Shown: positions 57,262-64,000 of the stretch, piece after piece | Layout of the letters: each line of letters begins with the position of its first letter | How positions within the stretch are numbered: position 1 is the stretch's first letter | Assembly: GCA_002299425.1 (NCBI GenBank) | Contig: DBNW01000053.1 | Location: 481 to 64,480 of the forward strand | Length of the DNA: 64,000 nt | Reading direction: 5' to 3' | From: Methylococcaceae bacterium UBA662 | Lineage (GTDB): Bacteria > Pseudomonadota > Gammaproteobacteria > Methylococcales > Methylomonadaceae | The notes under the pieces: generated by a model | The model's database searches: none | Seen by the model: the letters and a program-made list of their open reading frames with translations, nothing else | What the model was told of the DNA's origin: nothing | Position numbers and translations under genes: made by a program

Positions 57262-58791
57262 ATGAAGTATCAGGTTCTCGCCCGTAAATGGCGTCCGCAT
57301 GACTTTTCCGAAGTTGTCGGGCAAGAACATGTCGTCCAGCCCCTAGCCAATGCCTTGCGGCACGAGCGCTTACATCACGCCTACCTGTTTACCGGAACCC
57401 GAGGGGTCGGCAAGACCACCCTGGCGCGTGTTTTGGCCAAAGCCATCAACTGTGAAAATCGCCAAGATTTTAATCCCTGCGGTGTGTGTCAGGTGTGCAA
57501 AGAGCTGGATGAAGGCCGCTTTTTAGATTTGATCGAAGTCGATGCCGCCTCGCGCACTAAAGTCGAAGATACCCGTGATTTGCTTGACAACGCCCAGTAC
57601 GCTCCCAGCAGGGGACGCTTCAAAATCTACCTCATTGACGAAGTACACATGCTGTCCGGCCACAGCTTTAATGCGTTGCTGAAGACTCTGGAAGAGCCCC
57701 CCCCGCACATCAAGTTTTTGTTGGCAACCACTGACCCACAAAAAATCCCGGTTACGGTGTTGTCTAGGTGCCTGCAATTTAACCTAAAACGCTTGTTGCC
57801 TGAGCAAATTTATGGGCAAATGGCGCACATTTTACAAGCCGAAGGCATTGATTTTGAGCCTGCCGCAGTCAAAGCCATCGCAGGCGCTGCCGACGGCAGC
57901 ATGCGCGATGGCTTGAGTCTGCTGGATCAGGCAATTGTGTACGGTGCCGGTCGAGTTGGCTTAGTGGATGTCCAGGCTATGTTAGGCACGGTTGCAGGGC
58001 AATCCCTGCATGGCTTACTGAGGGCATTGGCGGCTGGTGATACCCACCGCGTATTGGCAAAAATCCAAGAAATTGCCTGTTTTTCTGTCGATTTTGATCG
58101 AGTTTTAGAACAGTTGTTGCTGGCGTTGCACCGCATAGCCTTAAATCAATTCATTCCACAGTTCTTGGAAGATGCTGATGAGGAAGCGGACATAGCGGCG
58201 TTGTTCACGCCGGAGGATGTCCAGCTTTTTTATCAGATAGCCTTGTTGGGCAGGCGTGACCTTGCCTGGGCGCCAGACCCTAAAAGTGGTTTTGAAATGC
58301 TGATGCTAAGACTGTTAGTTTTTAAGCCGGTTGCCGTGCAAAGCGTTCCAGATACTTCGCCTAAAACCGAGAACCCATCGGCAGACACCAGGCCGGTTGT
58401 GGACGCCGTTAAGGGTGGCCAGAGTTGGGCCGCGATGGTGACGGCGATGCACTTGGAAGGCGTCACCAAGCAATTGGCCGTCAATTGCGTATTGGAACAC
58501 CTGGACGCAAAAGCCTGTACCTTAACGCTGGATGCCGCACACCAGAGCCTGCTGACCCCTAAGCGGTGCGAAAAATTGCAGGACGCCTTACAAACTTACC
58601 TGGGTGCGCCCGTTAAATTGGTCATCACGCTGGCTAAAAAAGCCCTAGACACCCCCGCTATTCAGGAAATCAGGAAACAGCAAGGCCTGCAACAGGCAGC
58701 GGTTGCCGCCATTCACTCAGATCCCCAGGTAAAAGCCTTGCAAGACCAATTTGATGCCAGGGTGTTGCCGAATTCTATAGAACCCCTATAA
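57262..58791 (+). CDS. dnaX: DNA polymerase III subunit tau/gamma
   Basis: A 509-residue clamp-loader ATPase. The start is MKYQVLARKWRPHDFSEVVG. P-loop TGTRGVGKTTLARVLA, a zinc module (CENRQDFNPCGVCQVC), LIDEVHMLSGHSFNALLKTL and LSRCLQFNL are present. It is shorter than E. coli (643), with a reduced C-terminal region, so tau-specific contacts may be smaller. An A6G run at about 58636 is not in the standard slippery frame. Confidence 0.95.
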   Translation: MKYQVLARKWRPHDFSEVVGQEHVVQPLANALRHERLHHAYLFTGTRGVGKTTLARVLAKAINCENRQDFNPCGVCQVCKELDEGRFLDLIEVDAASRTKVEDTRDLLDNAQYAPSRGRFKIYLIDEVHMLSGHSFNALLKTLEEPPPHIKFLLATTDPQKIPVTVLSRCLQFNLKRLLPEQIYGQMAHILQAEGIDFEPAAVKAIAGAADGSMRDGLSLLDQAIVYGAGRVGLVDVQAMLGTVAGQSLHGLLRALAAGDTHRVLAKIQEIACFSVDFDRVLEQLLLALHRIALNQFIPQFLEDADEEADIAALFTPEDVQLFYQIALLGRRDLAWAPDPKSGFEMLMLRLLVFKPVAVQSVPDTSPKTENPSADTRPVVDAVKGGQSWAAMVTAMHLEGVTKQLAVNCVLEHLDAKACTLTLDAAHQSLLTPKRCEKLQDALQTYLGAPVKLVITLAKKALDTPAIQEIRKQQGLQQAAVAAIHSDPQVKALQDQFDARVLPNSIEPL

Positions 58792-58816
58792 CCCTTAAAA
58801 AATTAAGGAGATCACG

Positions 58817-59140
58817 ATGAAAAACCCATTGGGCGCATTGATGCAACAAGCCCAAAAAATGCAGGAAAACATAAAAAAAGTCCAGGACGAAGTCGCTGCA
58901 ATGGAAGTGCAAGGGGAATCCGGCGGCGGCTTGGTAGTTATTATCATGAATGGCAAGCGTGAGGCCAGAAAAGTCACTATCGACCACTCTTTATTGGCTG
59001 AAGATAAAGACATGCTGGAAGATTTAGTGGCCAGTGCCATCAATGACGCCGTCAACAAAGTGGCCAAAATGAAAAAAGATAAGTTGTCTGAAGTAACCGC
59101 AGGTTTCCCTGTTCCGCCCGGATTTCAACTGCCATTTTGA
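58817..59140 (+). CDS. ybaB: YbaB/EbfC nucleoid-associated protein
   Basis: 107 residues: MKNPLGALMQQAQKMQENIK, the glycine-rich SGGGLVVIIMNGKREARKVT, and PVPPGFQLPF. It is a DNA-binding dimer encoded between dnaX and recR, as in most bacteria. AAGGAG precedes the ATG. Confidence 0.95.
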   Translation: MKNPLGALMQQAQKMQENIKKVQDEVAAMEVQGESGGGLVVIIMNGKREARKVTIDHSLLAEDKDMLEDLVASAINDAVNKVAKMKKDKLSEVTAGFPVPPGFQLPF

Positions 59141-59141
59141 T

Positions 59142-59738
59142 ATGGACAAAAAGGGGCTTTTGGGGCAATTGATACAGAATTTATGCAGTTTGCCTGGAGT
59201 AGGGCCAAAAACAGCCCAGCGCATGGCTTTTTATGTTTTGCAGCGCAACCGCGACGGCGGCAGGCGACTGGCCGAGGCGTTGTTGCAGGCCGTAGAAAAA
59301 ATTGGCTACTGCCAGCAATGCCGCACCTTTACCGAGCACCCGGTTTGTGACACCTGCCAGGATGCTAGCCGAGACAGTGCTTGTATCTGCGTGGTGGAAA
59401 GCCCCGCTGATGTATGGGTGGTGAGTCAAGCCACTGACTTTAAAGGTAGGTATTTTGTGCTGCATGGCAAGTTGTCGCCCTTAGACGGCATTGGCCCGGA
59501 CCAGCTCGGCCTGGATCATTTGGAACGGCTGCTTTCTAAAGGTCAGGCAAAAGAGCTTATTTTGGCGATAAATTCAACGCTTGAAGGTGAGGCGACGGTT
59601 TTTTATCTGGGCGAGTTAGCGAGGAAATACGCGGTTAAGGCCAGCCGGATTGCCCACGGTATCCCCGTAGGGGGAGAGCTGGAGTTTATTGACAGCAGCA
59701 CCTTAGTCCACGCCTTCAATGACCGTAAAGTAATGTAA
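59142..59738 (+). CDS. recR: recombination protein RecR
   Basis: 198 residues. An N-terminal HhH (SLPGVGPKTAQRMAFYVLQ), a zinc finger CQQCRTFTEHPVCDTC, and a Toprim domain with VVESPADVWVVSQATDFKGR and LHGKLSPLDGIGPDQLGL. It loads RecA with RecO and RecF in gap repair. It starts one base after the ybaB stop. Confidence 0.96.
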   Translation: MDKKGLLGQLIQNLCSLPGVGPKTAQRMAFYVLQRNRDGGRRLAEALLQAVEKIGYCQQCRTFTEHPVCDTCQDASRDSACICVVESPADVWVVSQATDFKGRYFVLHGKLSPLDGIGPDQLGLDHLERLLSKGQAKELILAINSTLEGEATVFYLGELARKYAVKASRIAHGIPVGGELEFIDSSTLVHAFNDRKVM

Positions 59739-59759
59739 CCCAATCGTGAGAAAAAAATC

Positions 59760-60098
59760 GTGGCAGACTGCTTGTTTTGCAAAATAGTGGCGGGCATCAT
59801 CAAGCCCGACGTGGTGTATGAAACCGACCAAGTGTTGGCGTTCAAGGATATTAATCCTCAGGCACCGGTGCATATTTTGGTGATACCCAAACGCCATGTC
59901 GCAACCCTTAACGAACTGAATGATTTTGATTTGGCAGGAGACTTGATGCGGGCAGTCATTGCTGTTGCCGCACAGCAAGGCCTGTCTGAATCCGGCTACC
60001 GGACGGTGATTAATTGCAACCAACAAGGTGGCCAAGAAGTTTACCATTTGCACTGGCATCTATTGGGCGGTCGGCAAATGCACTGGCCACCCGGTTGA
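59760..60098 (+). CDS. hinT: HIT-domain nucleoside phosphoramidase (HinT-like)
   Basis: 112 residues beginning ADCLFCKIVAGIIKPDVVYE at GTG. The histidine triad is VYHLHWHLLGGRQMHWPPG (HxHxHxx), with ILVIPKRHVATLNEL before it. HinT hydrolyses nucleoside phosphoramidates and adenylates. It is 21 bases after recR, probably in the same transcript. Confidence 0.93.
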   Translation: MADCLFCKIVAGIIKPDVVYETDQVLAFKDINPQAPVHILVIPKRHVATLNELNDFDLAGDLMRAVIAVAAQQGLSESGYRTVINCNQQGGQEVYHLHWHLLGGRQMHWPPG

Positions 60099-60179
60099 CT
60101 GCAACAAGCCAGTCTATCCGGTAGTTTTGACTGCCGTCAGCAAATCCATAGCCCTCTCTGACCAATCTTTTGGCTTCCT

Positions 60180-61847
60180 ATGCCGCTTAAAATTGCCCTG
60201 GCCCAAATTAACCCAACCGTCGGTGATATCGATGCCAATGTCAGAAAAATCATAGCCTTTTCCTGTCAGGCGAAACATCAGTTAGGTGCCGATTTGGTAC
60301 TGTTTCCGGAATTATCGGTGACGGGGTATCCGGCAGAAGACTTATTATTGCGGCAGGACTTTGTTATTCAGGCCAGGCAGGCCACCGTTGGTTTGGCAAG
60401 TCGCGTGCCACACGACCTGGATGTGGTAGTGGGCTTCCCAGAATTGGATGAAGCCGGCAACCTTTACAACGCGGCTGTTGTGCTGCGTCATGGCCAAGTC
60501 TTGGTTTGTTACCGCAAAAGAGCGTTGCCCAATTACGGGGTTTTTGATGAACAACGCTATTTTTCACCGGGTGGGCAAACCTGTATTTTTGATTTGCAAG
60601 GCGTCCGCATTGGACTGGCTATCTGCGAAGATGTTTGGAAGCCCGATACAGTGGCCGACAACAAAACAGACGGTGCCGAACTGCTGTTGGTTTTAAACGC
60701 TTCCCCCTTTCATGCCGGCAAGATACACCAACGCGAAGCGGTGGTGGCCAGTCAAGGACGGACATTGGCACTGGCGTTGGTTTATGTCAACCAAGTAGGC
60801 GGGCAAGATGAACTGGTATTTGATGGGGCTTCGTTCGCCGTCAATCACCACGGTGAGGTGGTTTACCGGGCAGAAGAATTTCAGGAAGAGCTGGGTGTGG
60901 TCGAATACGCCGGCGGGCAGTTGCAAAAAAGCCATTGCGCTCCTTGTTACCGCGCCATTTCCAGTGAGTACAAAGCCCTGGTGCTGGGCATAAGGGATTA
61001 TGTCAAAAAGAACGGTTTTCAGGGTGTCCTGCTGGGGTTGTCGGGCGGGGTAGATTCGGCCTTGGTTTTGGCTTTAGCAGCCGATGCCTTGGGCAATGAA
61101 CGGGTTACGGCCGTTTTAATGCCATCCCGCTATACGCTGGAAATGAGCATTGAAGATGCCATCAGTGAAGCTAACGCATTGGGAGTTAAGTACTGTGTTA
61201 TCCCTATTGAACCGGCTGTGGCCGCTTTTTCTGCGATGTTGGAGCCAGTATTTGCTGGTGCTGACCGCGATGTGACAGAAGAGAACATTCAAGCTAGGTG
61301 TCGCGGTACAGTCCTTATGGCTTTATCCAACAAGCAGGGCAGCCTGTTGTTAACGACCGGCAACAAAAGTGAAATGAGCGTGGGCTATGCAACGTTGTAC
61401 GGGGATATGGCAGGCGGACTTGCCCCTATAAAAGACGTGCCAAAGCTCTTGGTCTACAAGCTGGCTCGATACCGTAACGGGGTGTTCCCGGTCATTCCTG
61501 AACGGGTCTTAACGCGCGCCCCGTCGGCAGAATTAGCACCCGACCAGCGCGACGAAGATACACTGCCCCCTTATGAACAGCTCGATCCTATTTTAGAGCT
61601 GTATGTCGAGCAGGATCGGTCTGCCGCAGAAATTATTGCCGCCGGCTTTAAGGCGGAGCAAGTGCTAAAAGCCGTCCGACTGGTCGACAGTAGCGAATAC
61701 AAGCGCAGGCAATCCCCCCCAGGGATCAAAATAACCTCTAAAGCCCATGGCCGGGATAGACGCTACCCGATCACCTCGGGCTACCAAGGCGACAAACTGG
61801 GCCATGCCCTGGATGCTGACACCAAACAGAGCACGGCTGCTGAATAA
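60180..61847 (+). CDS. nadE: glutamine-dependent NAD+ synthetase
   Basis: 555 residues: an N-terminal nitrilase-type glutaminase with triad E44 (LFPELSVTGYP), K113 (YRKRALPNYGVFDEQ) and C149 (AICEDVW), then the synthetase domain with PP-loop LGLSGGVDSALVLALAADAL, and LLTTGNKSEMSVGYATLYGD and the Tyr/Arg-rich end. It makes NAD from deamido-NAD and glutamine. It is separated from hinT by 80 bases. Confidence 0.97.
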   Translation: MPLKIALAQINPTVGDIDANVRKIIAFSCQAKHQLGADLVLFPELSVTGYPAEDLLLRQDFVIQARQATVGLASRVPHDLDVVVGFPELDEAGNLYNAAVVLRHGQVLVCYRKRALPNYGVFDEQRYFSPGGQTCIFDLQGVRIGLAICEDVWKPDTVADNKTDGAELLLVLNASPFHAGKIHQREAVVASQGRTLALALVYVNQVGGQDELVFDGASFAVNHHGEVVYRAEEFQEELGVVEYAGGQLQKSHCAPCYRAISSEYKALVLGIRDYVKKNGFQGVLLGLSGGVDSALVLALAADALGNERVTAVLMPSRYTLEMSIEDAISEANALGVKYCVIPIEPAVAAFSAMLEPVFAGADRDVTEENIQARCRGTVLMALSNKQGSLLLTTGNKSEMSVGYATLYGDMAGGLAPIKDVPKLLVYKLARYRNGVFPVIPERVLTRAPSAELAPDQRDEDTLPPYEQLDPILELYVEQDRSAAEIIAAGFKAEQVLKAVRLVDSSEYKRRQSPPGIKITSKAHGRDRRYPITSGYQGDKLGHALDADTKQSTAAE

Positions 61848-62021
61848 TAATCAGCAGCCAACAAAAACATTACTATACTTCTGATGGATTGCAGGTCCGG
61901 CGGCAAAAAAATGCCCAGCTTATGCTCGGTCACGGGCGCAAATACGGGTGCTGATGGCTTTTAAAAACAGCGCACTAGATAATTTTTTAGGGGCGAATGA
62001 TTCAACTCTTACGGGTATCCG
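61848..62021. other. intergenic region upstream of pilM
   Basis: 174 bases without a gene. TATACT at about 61874 could be a -10 for pilM, but no fitting -35 is seen. Confidence 0.3.
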
Positions 62022-63083
62022 ATGAATTGGTTAAATCGAAAACAACGTACTGTTTTAGGCGTTGACATCAGTACGGCCGCAATAAAAATGCTTGAACTTA
62101 GCCGTTTTGGCAACCGTTACAAAGTTGAAAGCTATGCGGTGGTGCCCTTGGCTAAGGAAGTTCTGGGCGAGAAAAATTTCACCAACACCGATTTAATTGC
62201 CGAGAGCATCAAAGCGGCACTGAAAATATCAGGGACAAAATTAAAGCAGGCCACTGTTGCCGTGGCGGGTTCTGCGGTCATGACCAAACTGGTTGCCATA
62301 GACGGCTCGTTAAACGAAGCTGAGATGGAAGAACAGATAATGATCGAGGCTGATCAGTATGTACCTTACGCATTGGATGAAGTCAGCTTTGATTTTGAGG
62401 TGCAGGGCGTTAACCCGGGCAACCCGGAAATGGTTGATGTGCTGTTGGTAGCCTCTAGGCGTGAGAACGTTGAGATCCGGGTAGAGGCTTTAGCGAAGGC
62501 GGGTTTGAAAGCCCAGATCGTCGATGTAGAAGCTTTTGCAATGGAACATGCTTTTACGTTGCTGTCAGACCAATTTGCCGACTCAATCGACGGCCAAACC
62601 GTTGCCATTGTCGACATCGGGGCCACCGTAACCACGCTCAATGTTCTCTACGATGCCCGCAGCGTTTACACGCGGGAGCAAAGTTTCGGCGGCAGGCAAT
62701 TGACCGAAGAAATTCAGCGCCGCTACGGTTTGTCTTACGAGGAGGCGGGTTTGGCAAAAAGACACGGCGGTTTGCCGGATAATTACGCAATGGACGTGCT
62801 TGATCCGTTCAAAAGAGCCATCGTACAGCAAATTCAAAGATCGTTGCAGTTCTACAGTGCATCCAGCGCCAACATGGGCGTGGACAGACTCATCCTAGCC
62901 GGCGGCTGTGCCTCCATACTTGGCGTTGAGCAACTGGTTGAAAAAAGCCTGGCCATACCCGTTTATATTGCCAACCCGTTTATAAACATGATGCTGTCAA
63001 ACAAAGTCAAGCCACAGGCAATCAGCAATGATGCTCCGGCGCTAATGATCGCCTGCGGGCTAGCGCTTAGGAGTTTTGATTAA
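62022..63083 (+). CDS. pilM: type IV pilus assembly protein PilM
   Basis: A 353-residue actin-like cytoplasmic protein of the pilus alignment complex: VLGVDISTAAIKMLELSR, ADQYVPYALDEVSFDFEVQG, VAIVDIGATVTTLNVLYDAR and LILAGGCASILGVEQLVEKS. It binds the PilN N-terminus. It overlaps pilN by one base (TAATG). It is the start of pilMNO(PQ), the rest lying beyond the window. Confidence 0.95.
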   Translation: MNWLNRKQRTVLGVDISTAAIKMLELSRFGNRYKVESYAVVPLAKEVLGEKNFTNTDLIAESIKAALKISGTKLKQATVAVAGSAVMTKLVAIDGSLNEAEMEEQIMIEADQYVPYALDEVSFDFEVQGVNPGNPEMVDVLLVASRRENVEIRVEALAKAGLKAQIVDVEAFAMEHAFTLLSDQFADSIDGQTVAIVDIGATVTTLNVLYDARSVYTREQSFGGRQLTEEIQRRYGLSYEEAGLAKRHGGLPDNYAMDVLDPFKRAIVQQIQRSLQFYSASSANMGVDRLILAGGCASILGVEQLVEKSLAIPVYIANPFINMMLSNKVKPQAISNDAPALMIACGLALRSFD

Positions 63084-63703
63084 TGGCAAAAATTAACTTG
63101 CTTCCCTGGCGAGATGAATTGCGCCAGCAGAAAAAGAATAACTTTTTCAAAATCATCCTGTTAGGGATTTTGATAACGGGTTTGTGCATGGGCCTAGTAC
63201 ACCTGTTTATCGACAGCAAAGTCCAGCAGCAAGAAGCAAGGAACAAGAGGCTACAAAACGAGATTGCGCTGCTGAACCAAAAAATCGTCGCCATCAAAAG
63301 CATCGAAGAGAAAAGAGCAAAACTGCTGGCTAAAATTGACGTGATCAGCAATCTGCAAAAAAGCCGCCCAGAAATCGTTCATTTATTTGATGAAATTCCA
63401 AGGTTAGTCCCCGAAGGGGTGCATTTGACAAAGTTCACTCAGTTGGGCAAGGAGCTAACATTTGAGGGAAAATCCGAGTCGAATGCCAGAGTTTCTGCGT
63501 TTATGAACGCCATAGAAGCCTCAGCCTGGCTGCACCAACCCAAGCTTGATTTCATTAAAGCCCCGGAAAGAGACAAGGCCAGCATCACCAGCGATTTTTT
63601 ATTGAGAGCGCGATTGGGCGATGAAGAACCCCCTGTCGTACCGCCTAAAAAGACGCCCTCCGGTGCAGCTAAAACCCAGCCGACCAACAAGGGTAAGCTA
63701 TGA
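63083..63703 (+). CDS. pilN: type IV pilus assembly protein PilN
   Basis: 206 residues: the cytoplasmic motif AKINLLPWRDELRQQKKNNF that docks on PilM, one membrane helix (FKIILLGILITGLCMGLVHL), a coiled coil, then a ferredoxin-like periplasmic domain. The C-terminus is Pro/Lys-rich (EEPPVVPPKKTPSGAAKTQP). Overlapping pilO by ATGA indicates translational coupling. Confidence 0.94.
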   Translation: MAKINLLPWRDELRQQKKNNFFKIILLGILITGLCMGLVHLFIDSKVQQQEARNKRLQNEIALLNQKIVAIKSIEEKRAKLLAKIDVISNLQKSRPEIVHLFDEIPRLVPEGVHLTKFTQLGKELTFEGKSESNARVSAFMNAIEASAWLHQPKLDFIKAPERDKASITSDFLLRARLGDEEPPVVPPKKTPSGAAKTQPTNKGKL

Positions 63704-64000
63704 ACTTGAACCTATCAGAAATTAACTGGGATCCGGAAAGCTCAGGTACCTGGCCGACCCCTGTCAAGGCTATGGTTACAGGCATCGTCTGCCTGATGGT
63801 TGCAGGCGTGTGGGTGTACCTGGACACACTGGGGCAAATTGAAGTCTTTGAAGCAGCAGTGCAAAAAGAAGTCACTTTAAAACAAGAGTTTGAGCAAAAG
63901 CACAAAAAAGCAGTTAACTTGGAAAACTACGAAATCCAGTTAGCCCAAATCGAAACCGAGTTGTTTGAGATGATTCGGCAAATGCCGACTAGGGAAGAAG
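63700..64000 (+). CDS. pilO: type IV pilus assembly protein PilO, 3'-truncated by window edge
   Basis: About 100 residues are visible: MNLNLSEINWDPESSGTWPT, a membrane helix (VTGIVCLMVAGVWVYLDTLG) and a coiled coil (KEVTLKQEFEQKHKKAVNLE) leading to MIRQMPTREE, the PilO hallmark. The frame runs off the end of the window. It overlaps the pilN stop in ATGA. Confidence 0.93.
   Translation, partial: MNLNLSEINWDPESSGTWPTPVKAMVTGIVCLMVAGVWVYLDTLGQIEVFEAAVQKEVTLKQEFEQKHKKAVNLENYEIQLAQIETELFEMIRQMPTREE

Noticed and set aside
58633..58645. A run of six As then G in dnaX, considered as a programmed -1 frameshift site
   Set aside because: The heptamer is out of the required A-AAA-AAG phase, lies very near the 3' end, and slippage gives no prompt stop.

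Overview
The window is a dense stretch of gammaproteobacterial chromosome made almost entirely of housekeeping operons. No rRNA, tRNA, CRISPR array, prophage or intact insertion sequence is visible. Gene order and protein types are Pseudomonas-like: the serC-pheA-hisC-tyrA/aroA-cmk-rpsA-ihfB supraoperon with fused TyrA-AroA, mreBCD-mrdA-rodA-mltB-rlpA, rhlB/trxA-rho, rpsP-rimM-trmD-rplS, ffs-dnaX-ybaB-recR and pilMNO. The copper/NnrS cluster and general protein character suggest a Methylococcales methanotroph or a relative, but that is inference: no methane monooxygenase gene lies here.

Layout. 0-10 kb: end of the deaD RNA helicase gene, dcd, a partner-switching pair (STAS antagonist and HATPase) translationally coupled to a short NAD-glutamate dehydrogenase, malic enzyme and a HerA-type ATPase. 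10-13 kb: feoABC iron uptake with a Fur-box-like site and a terminator. 13-27 kb: the aromatic/serine/cytidylate/ribosomal supraoperon from gyrA down to ihfB, with accessory genes at three junctions: HicBA toxin-antitoxin, a single-chain GmrSD-type (DUF262/HNH) protein and a Uma2-family nuclease. 27-36 kb: gatCA (no gatB) divergent from the cell-shape operon. 36-39 kb: purHD.

39-43.5 kb: a metal/redox cluster on the minus strand, comprising NnrS, a Tat-exported superoxide-reductase-like protein, an unknown multi-pass membrane protein, a membrane-anchored type-1 copper protein and a small membrane-anchored periplasmic protein. 43.7-50.6 kb: a glucose-6-phosphate isomerase with altered active-site residues, MoxR-DUF58, rhlB, trxA and rho. 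50.8-52.7 kb: the least ordinary stretch. It holds a small hypothetical envelope protein, a CsbD-like stress protein, large inverted repeats and about 860 bases without a credible gene. Part of that gap reads as a multi-stem structured RNA on the plus strand, and some motifs recall HEARO/omega-RNA, the guide RNA of IscB, although no iscB is present. 52.7-64 kb: ribosomal/tRNA-modification operon, ffh, ypjD, SRP RNA, dnaX-ybaB-recR, a HIT protein, nadE and the start of the type IV pilus pilMNO operon, cut by the window edge.

The most rewarding places for follow-up are the structured non-coding region (52.1-52.6 kb), the copper/SOR/NnrS cluster (39.1-43.4 kb), the accessory genes inside the supraoperon, and the partner-switch/GDH operon. 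All family assignments come from reading motifs by eye; no database search was possible.
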